From the NCBI RefSeq assembly GCF_034044635.1, contig NZ_JAXCLX010000001.1:1178001-1242000 (forward strand): a stretch of 64,000 nucleotides of DNA, given 5' to 3'. The DNA is from Dongia rigui. Lineage in GTDB: Bacteria; Pseudomonadota; Alphaproteobacteria; Dongiales; Dongiaceae. Each line of letters begins with the position of its first letter. Within the stretch, counting starts at the first letter, position 1. Positions 45,350 to 54,109 of this stretch are shown piece by piece. The notes beneath the pieces are model-generated. The model had not been told where the DNA came from. It made no database searches and saw only the letters and a program-made list of their open reading frames with translations. The position numbers and the translations under genes were made by a program.

Positions 45350-45459
45350 GCCCCCCACCCTACCCTCCCCCTGAAGGGAGAGGGTTTCCAAGCGAGGTGA
45401 TCGTGCGAACGCGGCGCCAAGCCCCTCTCCCTTCAGGGGGAGGGGTTGGGGAGGGGGGC
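45350..45459. repeat. Dispersed palindromic repeat, copy 1
   Basis: A roughly 110-base element with long G/C-rich inverted arms (about 45350-45388 and 45419-45459), both containing CTCCCCCTGAAGGGAGAGGG or its complement, around a 30-base centre. Each arm can also fold alone on CCCTGAAGGG. A second copy is at 55957-56065. It lies in the LysE/marC gap and has no coding capacity. Confidence 0.85.
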
Positions 45460-45499
45460 GCCAAGTGACGGATGTATCGGGAGAGGACACTCACCAACC

Positions 45500-46192
45500 A
45501 TGACCGGCAACTTCCTCTCTTACATCGGCTGGACGGTGGCAACCTTGCTGCCGATCATCAACCCGATCTCGGCCGCTGGCATGCTGATCGGCATTACCGG
45601 CCAGCTAACGACTGTCGAACGCAATCGCCAGATCACCATGGCCTGCATCTACATGACGGGCATCCTGCTGGCCTTCCTGCTGGCCGGCGTCCTCATCATG
45701 GATCTGTTCGGCATTTCGATCCCGGGCCTGCGCATCGCGGGTGGCATGATCGTGGCGTTCCTCGGCTTCCGCATGCTGTTCCCGCAGGAGAATGCGCTCG
45801 ATACGGATTCCGATATCGAAGCGCGGCAGAAGATGGACATCTCGTTCACGCCCTTGGCCATGCCAGGCCTTTCCGGGCCAGGATCGATCGCCCTGGTCAT
45901 CACCATGTCGACCACGGTGCAGCAATCCGGCGCCCTCTCCACGACGATGACCTATGTGGTGATCTCGATCGGCATCGTCATCACCGCCATCATCATCTGG
46001 TTCTGCCTGCGCGCCGCGGGCCTCCTCAACCGAGTGCTCGGCGCCAACGGCATCGCCGCCATGTCGCGCATCATGGGCTTCCTGATGGTCTGCATCGGCG
46101 TGCAATTCGTCATCAACGGCATCCAGGACCTGCTGCACGATCCCGATTTCTGGCCGGCAAGTTTCCCGCCCGCGGCGAGCGACACTCACTGA
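45500..46192 (+). CDS. MarC family membrane protein
   Basis: A 230-residue MarC/YchE-type protein with six predicted membrane helices. Family blocks are LLPIINPISAAGMLIGITG, GGMIVAFLGFRMLF and FTPLAMPGLSGPGSI. The family was once linked to antibiotic resistance and later called NAAT transporters; function remains unclear. ATG 45500 begins MTGNFLSYIGW; the frame opens earlier with no family similarity. Bases 45758-46170 are repeated at 47958-48370. Confidence 0.92.
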   Translation: MTGNFLSYIGWTVATLLPIINPISAAGMLIGITGQLTTVERNRQITMACIYMTGILLAFLLAGVLIMDLFGISIPGLRIAGGMIVAFLGFRMLFPQENALDTDSDIEARQKMDISFTPLAMPGLSGPGSIALVITMSTTVQQSGALSTTMTYVVISIGIVITAIIIWFCLRAAGLLNRVLGANGIAAMSRIMGFLMVCIGVQFVINGIQDLLHDPDFWPASFPPAASDTH

Positions 46193-46207
46193 GGACAAAA
46201 ACGGACG

Positions 46208-47644
46208 ATGTCAGATATCCCTGCCAGTGAACGACCGACCTATGGCTACGATACCGGGTACTGGGTATTCAACGATGCCGAGACCGCTTGGACCCATTTT
46301 AAGACACGAGAGCGAATTGTATTCAGGGGGTTGGCGAGGGAAGGCGCACACGACTTCAACTACCCGAGTCGAGTCGTGATCAAGCTGAACGAGAAATTCA
46401 CGCTACGATTCGACTATGAGTATCACGATGTAACCTATCCATTGCTAATCGATACGGGCGAAATCCTCTATCCGAATCCACATCCAAATTTTGGCCTGAT
46501 GCTCAACTGGGAAGATGCTCCGCGAGAAACAATTGCAAGTTTCGTATGGAGAATTGACCACAACAAGTCTGCTGCGCTGTGGAAGCTTGCCCAGACTGGA
46601 TCATCTCTGTTTCCCGCTTACAGCCTCTGGCGCCAGATCGACAGAGCGATAGTCGAAGTTGCAATGAGCGGAATTACCGCGCCAGGCGGGATCGGCCATC
46701 ATATGCGGCGCGCTCGTGAAGTGGCGACTATTGGCGGCTGGCACAACGGCAAATGGCATTCCGAGCTTCTGCGCCGTGTTGGAGAAGTGCAGTTCCTAAA
46801 GAAGACCAGCTATTTCTATCCTCGAAGGGTGCCGTTCTTTGGGTTGGACGCCGATAGACAACCATCGAAGTGGCGACCTGAAGGTGGCCAGCTTAATGGC
46901 GCCGACTTTCCGCTGGACACCTCAGAGCAGTTCATGGTCAACGATGCAGACGGCGCAACACTGTCCTTAGAAAGTAGCGGGCATAGCGCAAAGGGGCAGG
47001 TCGGGCTTGGAGGTGAAATAAAGCTCACATACCGCCGCGAAGATAAGGCACACACATTCAGTTTTCGGTTGCCTGATTTGACCATCGCGACGTATTCCGA
47101 GCCTGGCAAGATCGTTCCGCCTTCAATCGACCTATCCAAGCTGACTTATCGGGATCGCATAAAACTAAGCACATCGCATCAAGAACGCATGAGAGTAAAT
47201 AAACTCAGCAAACCCCATTGGGAGGCCGGCAAATCGAAACAATGCTATTACGTAAACAGGTTCTTCCCATTCGGCGCACATTGGGAGGTCATGGATTATG
47301 GTGGGACCGAGAATACAGCCTATTCGGAGGCCCTCCTCGATTGCTGCATGAATGCTCTGCCCCTATGGCCTAGGTGGGCGACCGAGACTAACAAGCTGAT
47401 GGCGAAAAGACTCGAAGCCGCCAAAGACCCGAGAGTTCATCCCTACTATCCAATCGGCGATCATCAGCGTGAATTGTGTCTAACGCCTGAATCATTGTCT
47501 ATTGATCAGGATGCCTACTATGGGCACGTCATTCTAAGCGGGATGAACGTCAACTCATTCGCAACAGGCGTCCAAATGGTTGCTCTTAATCTCGCAGCGT
47601 TAGGAACACGCGCAAAGTTCGGTTGGACACAATTTTTTGGGTAG
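46208..47644 (+). CDS. Orphan hypothetical protein, likely horizontally acquired
   Basis: A 478-residue protein that I cannot place in a family. It lacks a signal peptide and clear membrane helices. The N-terminal 130 residues are Tyr/Trp-rich (YGYDTGYWVFNDAETAWTHF, FTLRFDYEYHDVTYPL). The middle has VGLGGEIKLTYRREDKAHTFSF; the C-terminus has YVNRFFPFGAHWEVMDYGG and LSGMNVNSFATGVQM. Base composition is visibly richer in A+T, and codons such as ATA, AGA, CTA and TTA are used more than in its neighbours. It starts 15 bases after marC behind GAGGAC. It is flanked on the right by gene fragments, as expected of inserted DNA. Confidence 0.75.
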   Translation: MSDIPASERPTYGYDTGYWVFNDAETAWTHFKTRERIVFRGLAREGAHDFNYPSRVVIKLNEKFTLRFDYEYHDVTYPLLIDTGEILYPNPHPNFGLMLNWEDAPRETIASFVWRIDHNKSAALWKLAQTGSSLFPAYSLWRQIDRAIVEVAMSGITAPGGIGHHMRRAREVATIGGWHNGKWHSELLRRVGEVQFLKKTSYFYPRRVPFFGLDADRQPSKWRPEGGQLNGADFPLDTSEQFMVNDADGATLSLESSGHSAKGQVGLGGEIKLTYRREDKAHTFSFRLPDLTIATYSEPGKIVPPSIDLSKLTYRDRIKLSTSHQERMRVNKLSKPHWEAGKSKQCYYVNRFFPFGAHWEVMDYGGTENTAYSEALLDCCMNALPLWPRWATETNKLMAKRLEAAKDPRVHPYYPIGDHQRELCLTPESLSIDQDAYYGHVILSGMNVNSFATGVQMVALNLAALGTRAKFGWTQFFG

Positions 47645-47797
47645 TCCCGCTCTGCTGTCGCGCCTTGCGGTTGCCTAAGCATCCTTGGAGGGCAAGGGAA
47701 TACAATTTGTCATCCTCCGGGTGATGCTCGTTCCAGTAAAAGAGCGGCGACACGAGAGATCGTCGCGCCGCCGTTTGCACTCCCCGCTGAAGTCCTT

Positions 47798-47957
47798 TAC
47801 GCCGGCCTTACGCCTTCGAGGAACTGCGTCACCGGTTGCCGCGGGGTGTCGGCCCGGCGCGAGAGTGACGAGGCCGTGCCGAGCACCTGGCTGGACGCGG
47901 CACCGGTTTCGCCGGCCGCTTGCGTCACGCCACCGACATTGGTCGAGACATCCAGCC
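47798..47957 (-). pseudogene. 3' fragment of a methyl-accepting chemotaxis protein gene
   Basis: The minus strand encodes the last 50 or so residues of a chemoreceptor, [20 protein letters not shown]...SSLSRRADT...FLEGVRPA, ending in TAA. It aligns with the C-terminus of the intact chemoreceptor at 49639-51342 but differs at many bases, so it comes from a diverged ortholog or paralog. The 5' part is missing; the sequence switches to marC at about 47957. Confidence 0.85.
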
Positions 47958-48370
47958 TTCCTCGGCTTCCGCATGCTGTTCCCGCAGGAGAATGCGCTCG
48001 ATACGGATTCCGATATCGAAGCGCGGCAGAAGATGGATATCTCGTTCACGCCCTTGGCCATGCCGGGCCTTTCCGGGCCAGGATCGATCGCCCTGGTCAT
48101 CACCATGTCGACCACGGTGCAGCAATCGGGCGCCCTCTCCACGACGATGACCTATGTCGTGATCTCGATCGGCATCGTCATCACCGCCATCATCATCTGG
48201 TTTTGCCTGCGCGCCGCCGGCCTCCTCAATCGAGTGCTGGGCGCCAACGGCATCGCCGCCATGTCGCGCATCATGGGCTTCCTGATGGTCTGCATCGGCG
48301 TGCAATTCGTCATCAACGGCATCCAGGACCTGCTGCACGATCCCGATTTCTGGCCGGCAAGTTTCCCGCC
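47958..48370 (+). pseudogene. Truncated second copy of marC (3' part)
   Basis: These 413 bases match marC 45758-46170 without a gap. There are eight differences, all at third codon positions, so the encoded 137 residues are identical. The first part of the gene is absent. After base 48370 the two copies diverge; here the frame ends in PAVNNAP and a stop at 48395. It has no start of its own. Confidence 0.9.
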
Positions 48371-48408
48371 GCCTGCCGTTAATAACGCACCTTGATAAGG
48401 CGAAGAGC

Positions 48409-49497
48409 CTAGGCCGCGACCGGAGCGGCGCTGGCACGGGCAAAGAGCAGCGTGACGGCGACGCCTTTGCCGGGGATGGAGAGGATGTCGACACTGGCCC
48501 TGGCGTTCTGGCGCAGGGACTGGACGATGAGGGCGCTGAGCTTGCCGGGCTTGGGCCAGACGACGCCGTCGCTGAGGCCAATGCCATCATCGGCGATGGT
48601 GACCTGGCAGCCCTTATCGTTGACCAGGCTGTGCAGCTTGATGGTACCGCCGTCGCGGCCGACAAAGGCATGTTTGAGGGCATTGGTGAGGAGTTCGTTG
48701 ACCACCAGCCCGGCTGGCATGGCGACATTGACCGATACCGGCCAGGTGTCGACCTTGAGGTCGAGGCGAATGCCTTCGACGGCATGGGCTGACATCACCG
48801 CCGTAGCGATCTGGCTGAGATAGATCCCGAGATCGACGCTGTCGCCTTGGCCTTCGCTGGAGAGTGAGCGATAGAGCAGGGCCAGGGAATCGACGCGGCC
48901 GGCGAGCCGCTCGAACTTCTTGCCGGTCTCGTCACCATGGATGCTGCGGGCCTCCAGCCGGATGAGCGCCGTGATCATCTGCAGGTTGTTCTTGACCCGA
49001 TGCTGCAGTTCAAGAAGTTGCGTGTCCTTGGCAGCGATCCGCTTTTGCAGCTCTTCATGCTCGGACTGGCTGCTGCGATTGACTTCGGCCAGCGCCACAA
49101 GCCGAAAGGCCGCTCTCCCGTCCTCGTCCTGGATGATGTTGGACCAGGCGTCGATCTGGACGGCGTTGTCTTGCATATTGATCTCGAAGGCGCCGACAAA
49201 ATCCTCGTCGCCTCTGATCGCATCACTCAGGCCCCGCCCGTCTAAAGTGGCGACGGCATCGCCTGGCAGGACACTCCATGGTTGGCCCACGATTTCGGCC
49301 GCCGTCTTGCCGATCAGCCGTTCAAATTCCATATTGGCGTAGGTAATGACCTCCGGGCCCTGCAAGGTTGCCACGGCGATGGCAAAGGGCATGTGATCAA
49401 GGAACTGCTTGAACTGGTCACTGCCAAGAGCTCCGGCCAGATCCGGTGTGTCGAGCAATTGTGCATGCTGCGCCGCGTCCGCTTCGTCGCCTGTCAT
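48409..49497 (-). CDS. Sensor histidine kinase, PAS plus HisKA_2
   Basis: A 362-residue soluble kinase. It has one PAS domain (about residues 30-140, FAIAVATLQGPEVITYANMEFERLIG), a HisKA_2 helix with the phosphoacceptor in LELQHRVKNNLQM (about residue 163) and an ATPase domain (N box NELLTNALKHAF, G1 DDGIGL). ATG 49497 is preferred to a TTG seven codons upstream. No receiver gene adjoins it. It follows the chemoreceptor gene on the same strand, but a terminator separates them. Confidence 0.9.
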   Translation of the reverse strand: MTGDEADAAQHAQLLDTPDLAGALGSDQFKQFLDHMPFAIAVATLQGPEVITYANMEFERLIGKTAAEIVGQPWSVLPGDAVATLDGRGLSDAIRGDEDFVGAFEINMQDNAVQIDAWSNIIQDEDGRAAFRLVALAEVNRSSQSEHEELQKRIAAKDTQLLELQHRVKNNLQMITALIRLEARSIHGDETGKKFERLAGRVDSLALLYRSLSSEGQGDSVDLGIYLSQIATAVMSAHAVEGIRLDLKVDTWPVSVNVAMPAGLVVNELLTNALKHAFVGRDGGTIKLHSLVNDKGCQVTIADDGIGLSDGVVWPKPGKLSALIVQSLRQNARASVDILSIPGKGVAVTLLFARASAAPVAA

Positions 49498-49584
49498 GCC
49501 CAACCCGCCTTGCTTCAAGTATGGCGCGTTATAGCAGGTATTGGCGTCAGAAACAGGCGCGACCTTTCCAACCGAAAGTCGGAT

Positions 49585-49625
49585 AAAAGAACAAGTAGGA
49601 GCGCGCAGTCGAGCGCGCCCCTACT
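49585..49625 (-). terminator. Terminator of the chemoreceptor gene
   Basis: A 13-bp stem (49594-49606 with 49613-49625; one G-U pair on the minus strand), six-base loop, followed by TGTTCTTTTAT on the minus strand. It lies 14 bases beyond the chemoreceptor stop. Confidence 0.85.
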
Positions 49626-49638
49626 CCACACTCCCCCA

Positions 49639-51342
49639 TTAAGCTGATCGCACGCCGTCCAGGAACTGCGTCACCGACTGACGCAGGGTATCGGCCTGGC
49701 GCGAGAGCGACGAGGCTGTACCAAGCACCTGGCTGGACGCGGCACCCGTCTCCCCGGCGGCCTGGGTGACACCGCCGATATTGGTCGAGACATCCTGCGT
49801 GCCTTGTGCCGCCTGCTGCACGTTGCGGGCGATTTCCTGTGTCGCTGCCCCCTGCTCCTGCACCGCCGAGGCAATGGTCGTCGTGATCTCGCTCATCTGG
49901 CCGATGATGTTGGAGATGCCTTTGATGGCACCCACCGCCTCGTCCGTGCTGGCCTGCATGCCGCTGATCTGGGCGCTGATGTCGTCGGTCGCTTTTGCGG
50001 TCTGCGTCGCGAGGTTCTTCACCTCCGATGCCACGACCGCAAAACCCTTGCCGGCCTCGCCCGCGCGTGCTGCCTCGATGGTGGCGTTGAGGGCCAGCAG
50101 GTTGGTCTGGCTGGCGATCTCGTTGATGAGGCCAACGACCGCACCGATCTTCTGCGCCGCTTCCGCAAGAATACGGACGGCGGCGTCGGTGCGCTCGGCA
50201 TCGGCCACGGCCCTCCCCGCGATCTGGGTCGATTGCTCGACCTGACGGCTGATTTCGGCGACCGAGGCCGACAATTCGTCGGCGGCGGCAGCCACCGTCT
50301 GCACATTGGCAGAAGCCTGCTCGGAGGCGGCAGCGACGGCGGTCGCCTGCCGGCTGGTTTCCTCGGCTGTCGAGGACATGCTCTGCGCCGTCGCCTGCAA
50401 CTCGGTCGAGGCGGAGGTCAATTGGCTGAGCTCGCTCGCCATGGTGTCGTCGAAGGTGCGGATCAGGCCGTCGACCACCGCCTGGCGGCGTTCCTTGGCA
50501 CGCTGTTCCTCGGCCTGTTCGGCGCGAAGCGCCTCGGCGGCCGTCGCCGTGTCCTTGAAGACCTGGAGCGCCCGGGCAATGTCGCCGATCTCATCGCCGC
50601 GGGTACCGCCGGTGATGTCGATGGTCAGATCGCCCTGTGACAGGCGATTGAGGTTATCGATTGACCCGCTGAGCGGCTTGCTGATGCCGATCGTGGCCAG
50701 CAGATAGCCGAAAGCGAGACCACCCACGACACCAGCGACCGCCACCACGATCATGAGCGTCTGGGCAAAGGCCGCGTCGGCTGCAGCCTGGGCAGAGGTC
50801 TCTTCCGCCTGCTTGCTGACGTAATCGGAATAGGCACGGACGGTTTTCTGCAGCTGGTCGGCTTTAGGGCGTGTCGCTGTCAACTGATCTATGAGGGCTT
50901 GCTGCGCCTGGCCCAATTGCACGCTGGCCCCGATCTGCTTAGCGAGGGCGAATGTGCTTTCGAGCCCCGCATTGTAGTCGGCGAAGCTTGCCTCGACTTC
51001 GTCGAGAAGCTTGTTGCGGTTTTCACCCGCGGTACCACGCAGTTTCGCCAAGCGCTCGGCAAAAAGTTGGCGCTCCTCGGCAACGCGCTTCAAGCGCGCC
51101 TCTATGCCTTTCTCAGATGGGTCCAGCGCCAGGTTATATTCTGTCCGGTTGAGGGCGATGACGTTCTGATTGAGCCGGGCGCTGGTAAGGCCTTCAACTC
51201 CGTTCACCGTTACGTTATTGAGATCGGTCGCGGCGCTGCGGAGATAAGTGACACCCACACCGGCCACGGTTCCGATAATGACGGCCATCACGCCGACCAA
51301 CAGAATCAGTTTCGAACGCATCTTCCAGTTGCTGAGTTTCAT
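49639..51342 (-). CDS. Methyl-accepting chemotaxis protein
   Basis: A 567-residue transmembrane chemoreceptor. It has membrane helix 1 (about residues 11-33), a periplasmic four-helix-bundle sensor (34-190), membrane helix 2 (193-217), HAMP (220-272) and a cytoplasmic signalling domain (300-560) with the conserved hairpin tip [20 protein letters not shown] that binds CheA/CheW. There is no C-terminal pentapeptide for CheR. No other chemotaxis genes are nearby. A small gene lies 73 bases upstream on the same strand. Confidence 0.94.
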   Translation of the reverse strand: MKLSNWKMRSKLILLVGVMAVIIGTVAGVGVTYLRSAATDLNNVTVNGVEGLTSARLNQNVIALNRTEYNLALDPSEKGIEARLKRVAEERQLFAERLAKLRGTAGENRNKLLDEVEASFADYNAGLESTFALAKQIGASVQLGQAQQALIDQLTATRPKADQLQKTVRAYSDYVSKQAEETSAQAAADAAFAQTLMIVVAVAGVVGGLAFGYLLATIGISKPLSGSIDNLNRLSQGDLTIDITGGTRGDEIGDIARALQVFKDTATAAEALRAEQAEEQRAKERRQAVVDGLIRTFDDTMASELSQLTSASTELQATAQSMSSTAEETSRQATAVAAASEQASANVQTVAAAADELSASVAEISRQVEQSTQIAGRAVADAERTDAAVRILAEAAQKIGAVVGLINEIASQTNLLALNATIEAARAGEAGKGFAVVASEVKNLATQTAKATDDISAQISGMQASTDEAVGAIKGISNIIGQMSEITTTIASAVQEQGAATQEIARNVQQAAQGTQDVSTNIGGVTQAAGETGAASSQVLGTASSLSRQADTLRQSVTQFLDGVRSA

Positions 51343-51415
51343 GGTTACGGCGCCTCCTGGATCGCCGACGGCCGGATGCTTCTTGCCCCGGCCACGCTGT
51401 GAATGGACGGAACGG

Positions 51416-51745
51416 CTAAACCTGTGATGACGGAGACCTGGACGCAGGCGGGCTTTCCCCTCGCGCTGCGATCAGGGACTGCAGATCTGCCAATGCGGCC
51501 ACGATGTCACGGCCGATGGCCTCGAACTGAAAAAGGACTGGCGGCAGATCGGTGCCGGCGCGAATGGCGTAGCGCAGATCGTCGATGGCGCGGCTGTAGG
51601 CAACGGCGAGGGCCGAAAGGTGCGGCGCATCGCCCGCCACTGCGAAATCGTTGAGATCGTCAATCGCCCGTTCTGCGGCAGCGGCCAATTGTTCGCTGCG
51701 CGCTGCCAACACCGCATTTCGACGCATTTTCAATCGCGTATGCAT
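51416..51745 (-). CDS. Small hypothetical protein upstream of the chemoreceptor
   Basis: A 109-residue, mostly helical, Ala/Leu/Arg-rich protein without membrane segment or known motif ([25 protein letters not shown]...). A strong GGGGGG ribosome-binding site lies just before the ATG. It is probably cotranscribed with the chemoreceptor. It might be a partner or regulator of it, but nothing in the sequence shows this. Confidence 0.6.
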   Translation of the reverse strand: MHTRLKMRRNAVLAARSEQLAAAAERAIDDLNDFAVAGDAPHLSALAVAYSRAIDDLRYAIRAGTDLPPVLFQFEAIGRDIVAALADLQSLIAARGESPPASRSPSSQV

Positions 51746-52121
51746 CGGCCCCCCAGCCGGTTACCCGCCCCGCCGTAACGTCGGCGACCCACGACGGATC
51801 CAGCTCAGGCGAATCAACAGCGCCAGTGCCAAGTATTGAAAACTTGGGAACATTATCCGTGCATAAGAAAATCGTCCTCATTTATTAATTCTTTATTGAT
51901 TGAGTACTGGGAACGACGATGCACGGCATGATTGTTCTTCTACGGTCAAAATTTACTTCTTCCCACGTCAAACCGTCGCCACTGGCCTGTTCGAAAATGC
52001 CCCAGACAGGATTGTGGTCACATGGGTGTGGCGCACGGCGTTATTTGAGGCTGCACCGCGGCATGCCGGACAAGAACAGATTTGGGCGACTGAATCGGCC
52101 GATGTGGCCGTTCCATGACAG
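51746..52121. other. Divergent intergenic region
   Basis: About 375 bases between the small minus-strand gene and the AraC gene. The stretch 51835-51905 is strongly A+T-rich (TTATTAATTCTTTATTGATT) and should hold promoters. Short frames in the right half have no ribosome-binding site. Confidence 0.5.
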
Positions 52122-53195
52122 ATGGCGGGGCCATCAGTCTTTGGGACCGCGCTGATGCCGTTACGACATAATGGGCCTCCTCGGTCGATTACCTTCTCGA
52201 CCGACGATGTGCCGCCGCCGCGGCGCCGCGCCTATTGGCAGGCGAGCCTCGCCGAGGTCCACCTCGCCATGGCGATCGAGCTGTCACCCGAGCGATCGTT
52301 TCATGCCGCACTGGAGGCGCACCCACTCCATGACATGATGGTGATAAAGGCCAGCATGACGGCGCATCGCGCCCGGAAATTGCCGTCCACTGCATTGATG
52401 GGTGAGGAGGAGCGTTGCCTGCTGCTGATCAATTTGGACGGGTATGTCGAATTGCGGCAGGGCCAGCGCGCTTTTTCCCTATCACGCCACGACATTGCGA
52501 TGATCGATCTGCAGGAGCCGTTCGACTACCATATTCCGGAGCAGATCCTTGTTCTGGCGCTCAACCTGCCGCGGCAGTCGGTCGCGGAAAGATTGCCGCA
52601 AAGCGCGGACTTTGCCGGCATCAAACTGCCCGCCAGCCAGCCGATGCAACCGATTACGCTAAGCTTCTTCAACAATCTTTTCAGCACCACCGGCACTGCC
52701 GCCTTGCACCCGCCGACGTCGCTCCGCATTGCGGGCCATGCGGTCGATCTGCTTGGCATCGCCCTGGCCGATGTCATCGACAGTCGGCCCAACCCGTCGC
52801 CCTATCGCGCCAACCTGCTGCGCCGGATCAAGGATTTCATCGAGGAAAACCTGCACGAGCCGCTGCTGCGTGTGGAAACGGTGGCTGCCAAATACCGCAT
52901 CAGCACGCGATACCTCGCCATGCTGTTTCGCGCCGACGGCACAACATTCAGCGATTTCCTGCGCCAGCGGCGGCTCGATCGCTGTCGCCGGCAATTGGAG
53001 GATCGGGGCGCGGCGCGGCGCCAGATTGGCGAAATCGCGCTGGGTGCGGGCTTCACCAGCCAGGCACATTTCAGCCGGCTGTTTCGAGCCACCTATCAGA
53101 AGACGCCGCGACAATACCGCAGCGCCTTCGAAGGCAAACCGGGCCCGACGCGGCCGACACCGGCGGCGCCCAAGCCCAAGGCAGAGATGGCGTAA
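52122..53195 (+). CDS. AraC family transcriptional regulator
   Basis: A 357-residue regulator. Residues 40-210 resemble the AraC-binding-like N-terminal domain of FeaR/NahR-type regulators. Residues 235-340 hold the two AraC helix-turn-helices (LLRVETVAAKYRISTRYLAMLF and the IGEIALGAGFTSQAHFSRLFR signature with TPRQYR). A Pro/Lys-rich tail follows. ATG 52122 and ATG 52155 are both possible; the latter has GGGA eight bases before it. It converges with the SDR gene, nine bases apart. Confidence 0.88.
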   Translation: MAGPSVFGTALMPLRHNGPPRSITFSTDDVPPPRRRAYWQASLAEVHLAMAIELSPERSFHAALEAHPLHDMMVIKASMTAHRARKLPSTALMGEEERCLLLINLDGYVELRQGQRAFSLSRHDIAMIDLQEPFDYHIPEQILVLALNLPRQSVAERLPQSADFAGIKLPASQPMQPITLSFFNNLFSTTGTAALHPPTSLRIAGHAVDLLGIALADVIDSRPNPSPYRANLLRRIKDFIEENLHEPLLRVETVAAKYRISTRYLAMLFRADGTTFSDFLRQRRLDRCRRQLEDRGAARRQIGEIALGAGFTSQAHFSRLFRATYQKTPRQYRSAFEGKPGPTRPTPAAPKPKAEMA

Positions 53196-53204
53196 ACGTG
53201 CTCT

Positions 53205-53969
53205 TTAGGCCCGATTGATGGAGAGACCGCCATCAACCAGTGAGGCCGTCCCGGTGACGAAGCTGGCATCGTCCGAGACAAGGAACAGTGCCGCCCGTGC
53301 CAGTTCCTGGGGCTTGCCTTCGCGCTTCAGCGCATGAAGGCCTTTGAGATAGGTCTGCTCGGCCTCGGTGCTGTTCTTCTCACGGTACATCGGCGTGTCG
53401 ACAGCACCGGGAAGGATCGAGTTCACCCGAATGTTCTTGGCGCCATATTCCGTGGCCAGCGCCTGGGTGAGGCCGATGAGACCGGATTTGCTGGCGGAAT
53501 AGGCCGCCATGCCGGGGAACGACGCGCTGTAACCTACGAAGGTCGAGGTGAAGAGTACCGAACCGCCGCCGCGCTTTTCCATCGCCGGAATCTGATGCTT
53601 GGCGGCAAGGAACGAGCCGGTGAGGTTGACGGCGATGGCATTGTTGAAGTCCGCCTCGGTTACCTCGTGACTGGGGCCGACCGGGCCAAGCGTGCCGGCA
53701 TTGTTGAAGGCGATGTCGAGGCCGCCGAAATGCGTCTCGGCGGCGGCGACCAGCGCCTGCTGATAGCTTTCCGAGGCGACGTCACCAGCGACCGCAACGG
53801 CTGCACCGCCGGCGGCCTTGATCTCGGCAACCAGACTGTCGAGTTCCCCCTGGCGGCGGGCGCCGACGACGACCTTGGCGCCTTCGGCAGCGAACAGCTT
53901 GGCCGTTTCGCGGCCGATGCCGGAGCTCGCACCCGTGATGATGGCGACTTTCCCTTTGAGACGATCCAT
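53205..53969 (-). CDS. Short-chain dehydrogenase/reductase
   Basis: A 254-residue classical SDR. The cofactor motif is TGASSGIG (residues 12-19), with NNAG, the catalytic Ser in FTSTFVGYS and YSASK for the Tyr/Lys pair. It reduces a carbonyl or oxidises an alcohol with NAD(P)H. AGGAAGG precedes the ATG at 53969; a longer frame upstream is rejected. It is divergent from a LysR gene with a LysR-type box between, so LysR probably controls it. Confidence 0.92.
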   Translation of the reverse strand: MDRLKGKVAIITGASSGIGRETAKLFAAEGAKVVVGARRQGELDSLVAEIKAAGGAAVAVAGDVASESYQQALVAAAETHFGGLDIAFNNAGTLGPVGPSHEVTEADFNNAIAVNLTGSFLAAKHQIPAMEKRGGGSVLFTSTFVGYSASFPGMAAYSASKSGLIGLTQALATEYGAKNIRVNSILPGAVDTPMYREKNSTEAEQTYLKGLHALKREGKPQELARAALFLVSDDASFVTGTASLVDGGLSINRA

Positions 53970-54075
53970 GACGCACCTTCCTGTTTGTCTTGTCGGCGGG
54001 ACCCGATGTCCCTCGCCTGATGAGAAGGAAGCTAGGCGCAAATCGATCTTGAATGAAGGCAGCGAAGATGGTCAT

Positions 54076-54098
54076 ATTATTCAGCTTTTATGAATAAT
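54076..54098. promoter_or_regulatory. LysR-type box in the SDR/LysR divergent promoter
   Basis: A perfect inverted repeat ATTATTCA-N7-TGAATAAT containing the T-N11-A pattern (TCA-N7-TGA) of LysR-type sites. It lies 12 bases before the LysR start and about 107 bases from the SDR start, the usual place for a site serving both. Confidence 0.7.
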
Positions 54099-54109
54099 GA
54101 GCAGAACCG

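Noticed and set aside
45472-46230. Long alternative frame over marC
   Set aside because: It is a shadow in another frame with His/Arg/Asp-rich translation; the marC frame has clear family similarity.
47685-48395. A 236-codon plus-strand frame that includes the marC fragment
   Set aside because: Its first half is antisense to the chemoreceptor fragment and its second half is the truncated marC copy, so it is a chance fusion frame, not a gene with its own start.
48370-48408. Insertion sequence at the mosaic locus
   Set aside because: No transposase, terminal inverted repeats or target-site duplication was seen between 46193 and 48408; homologous recombination explains the marC repeats better.
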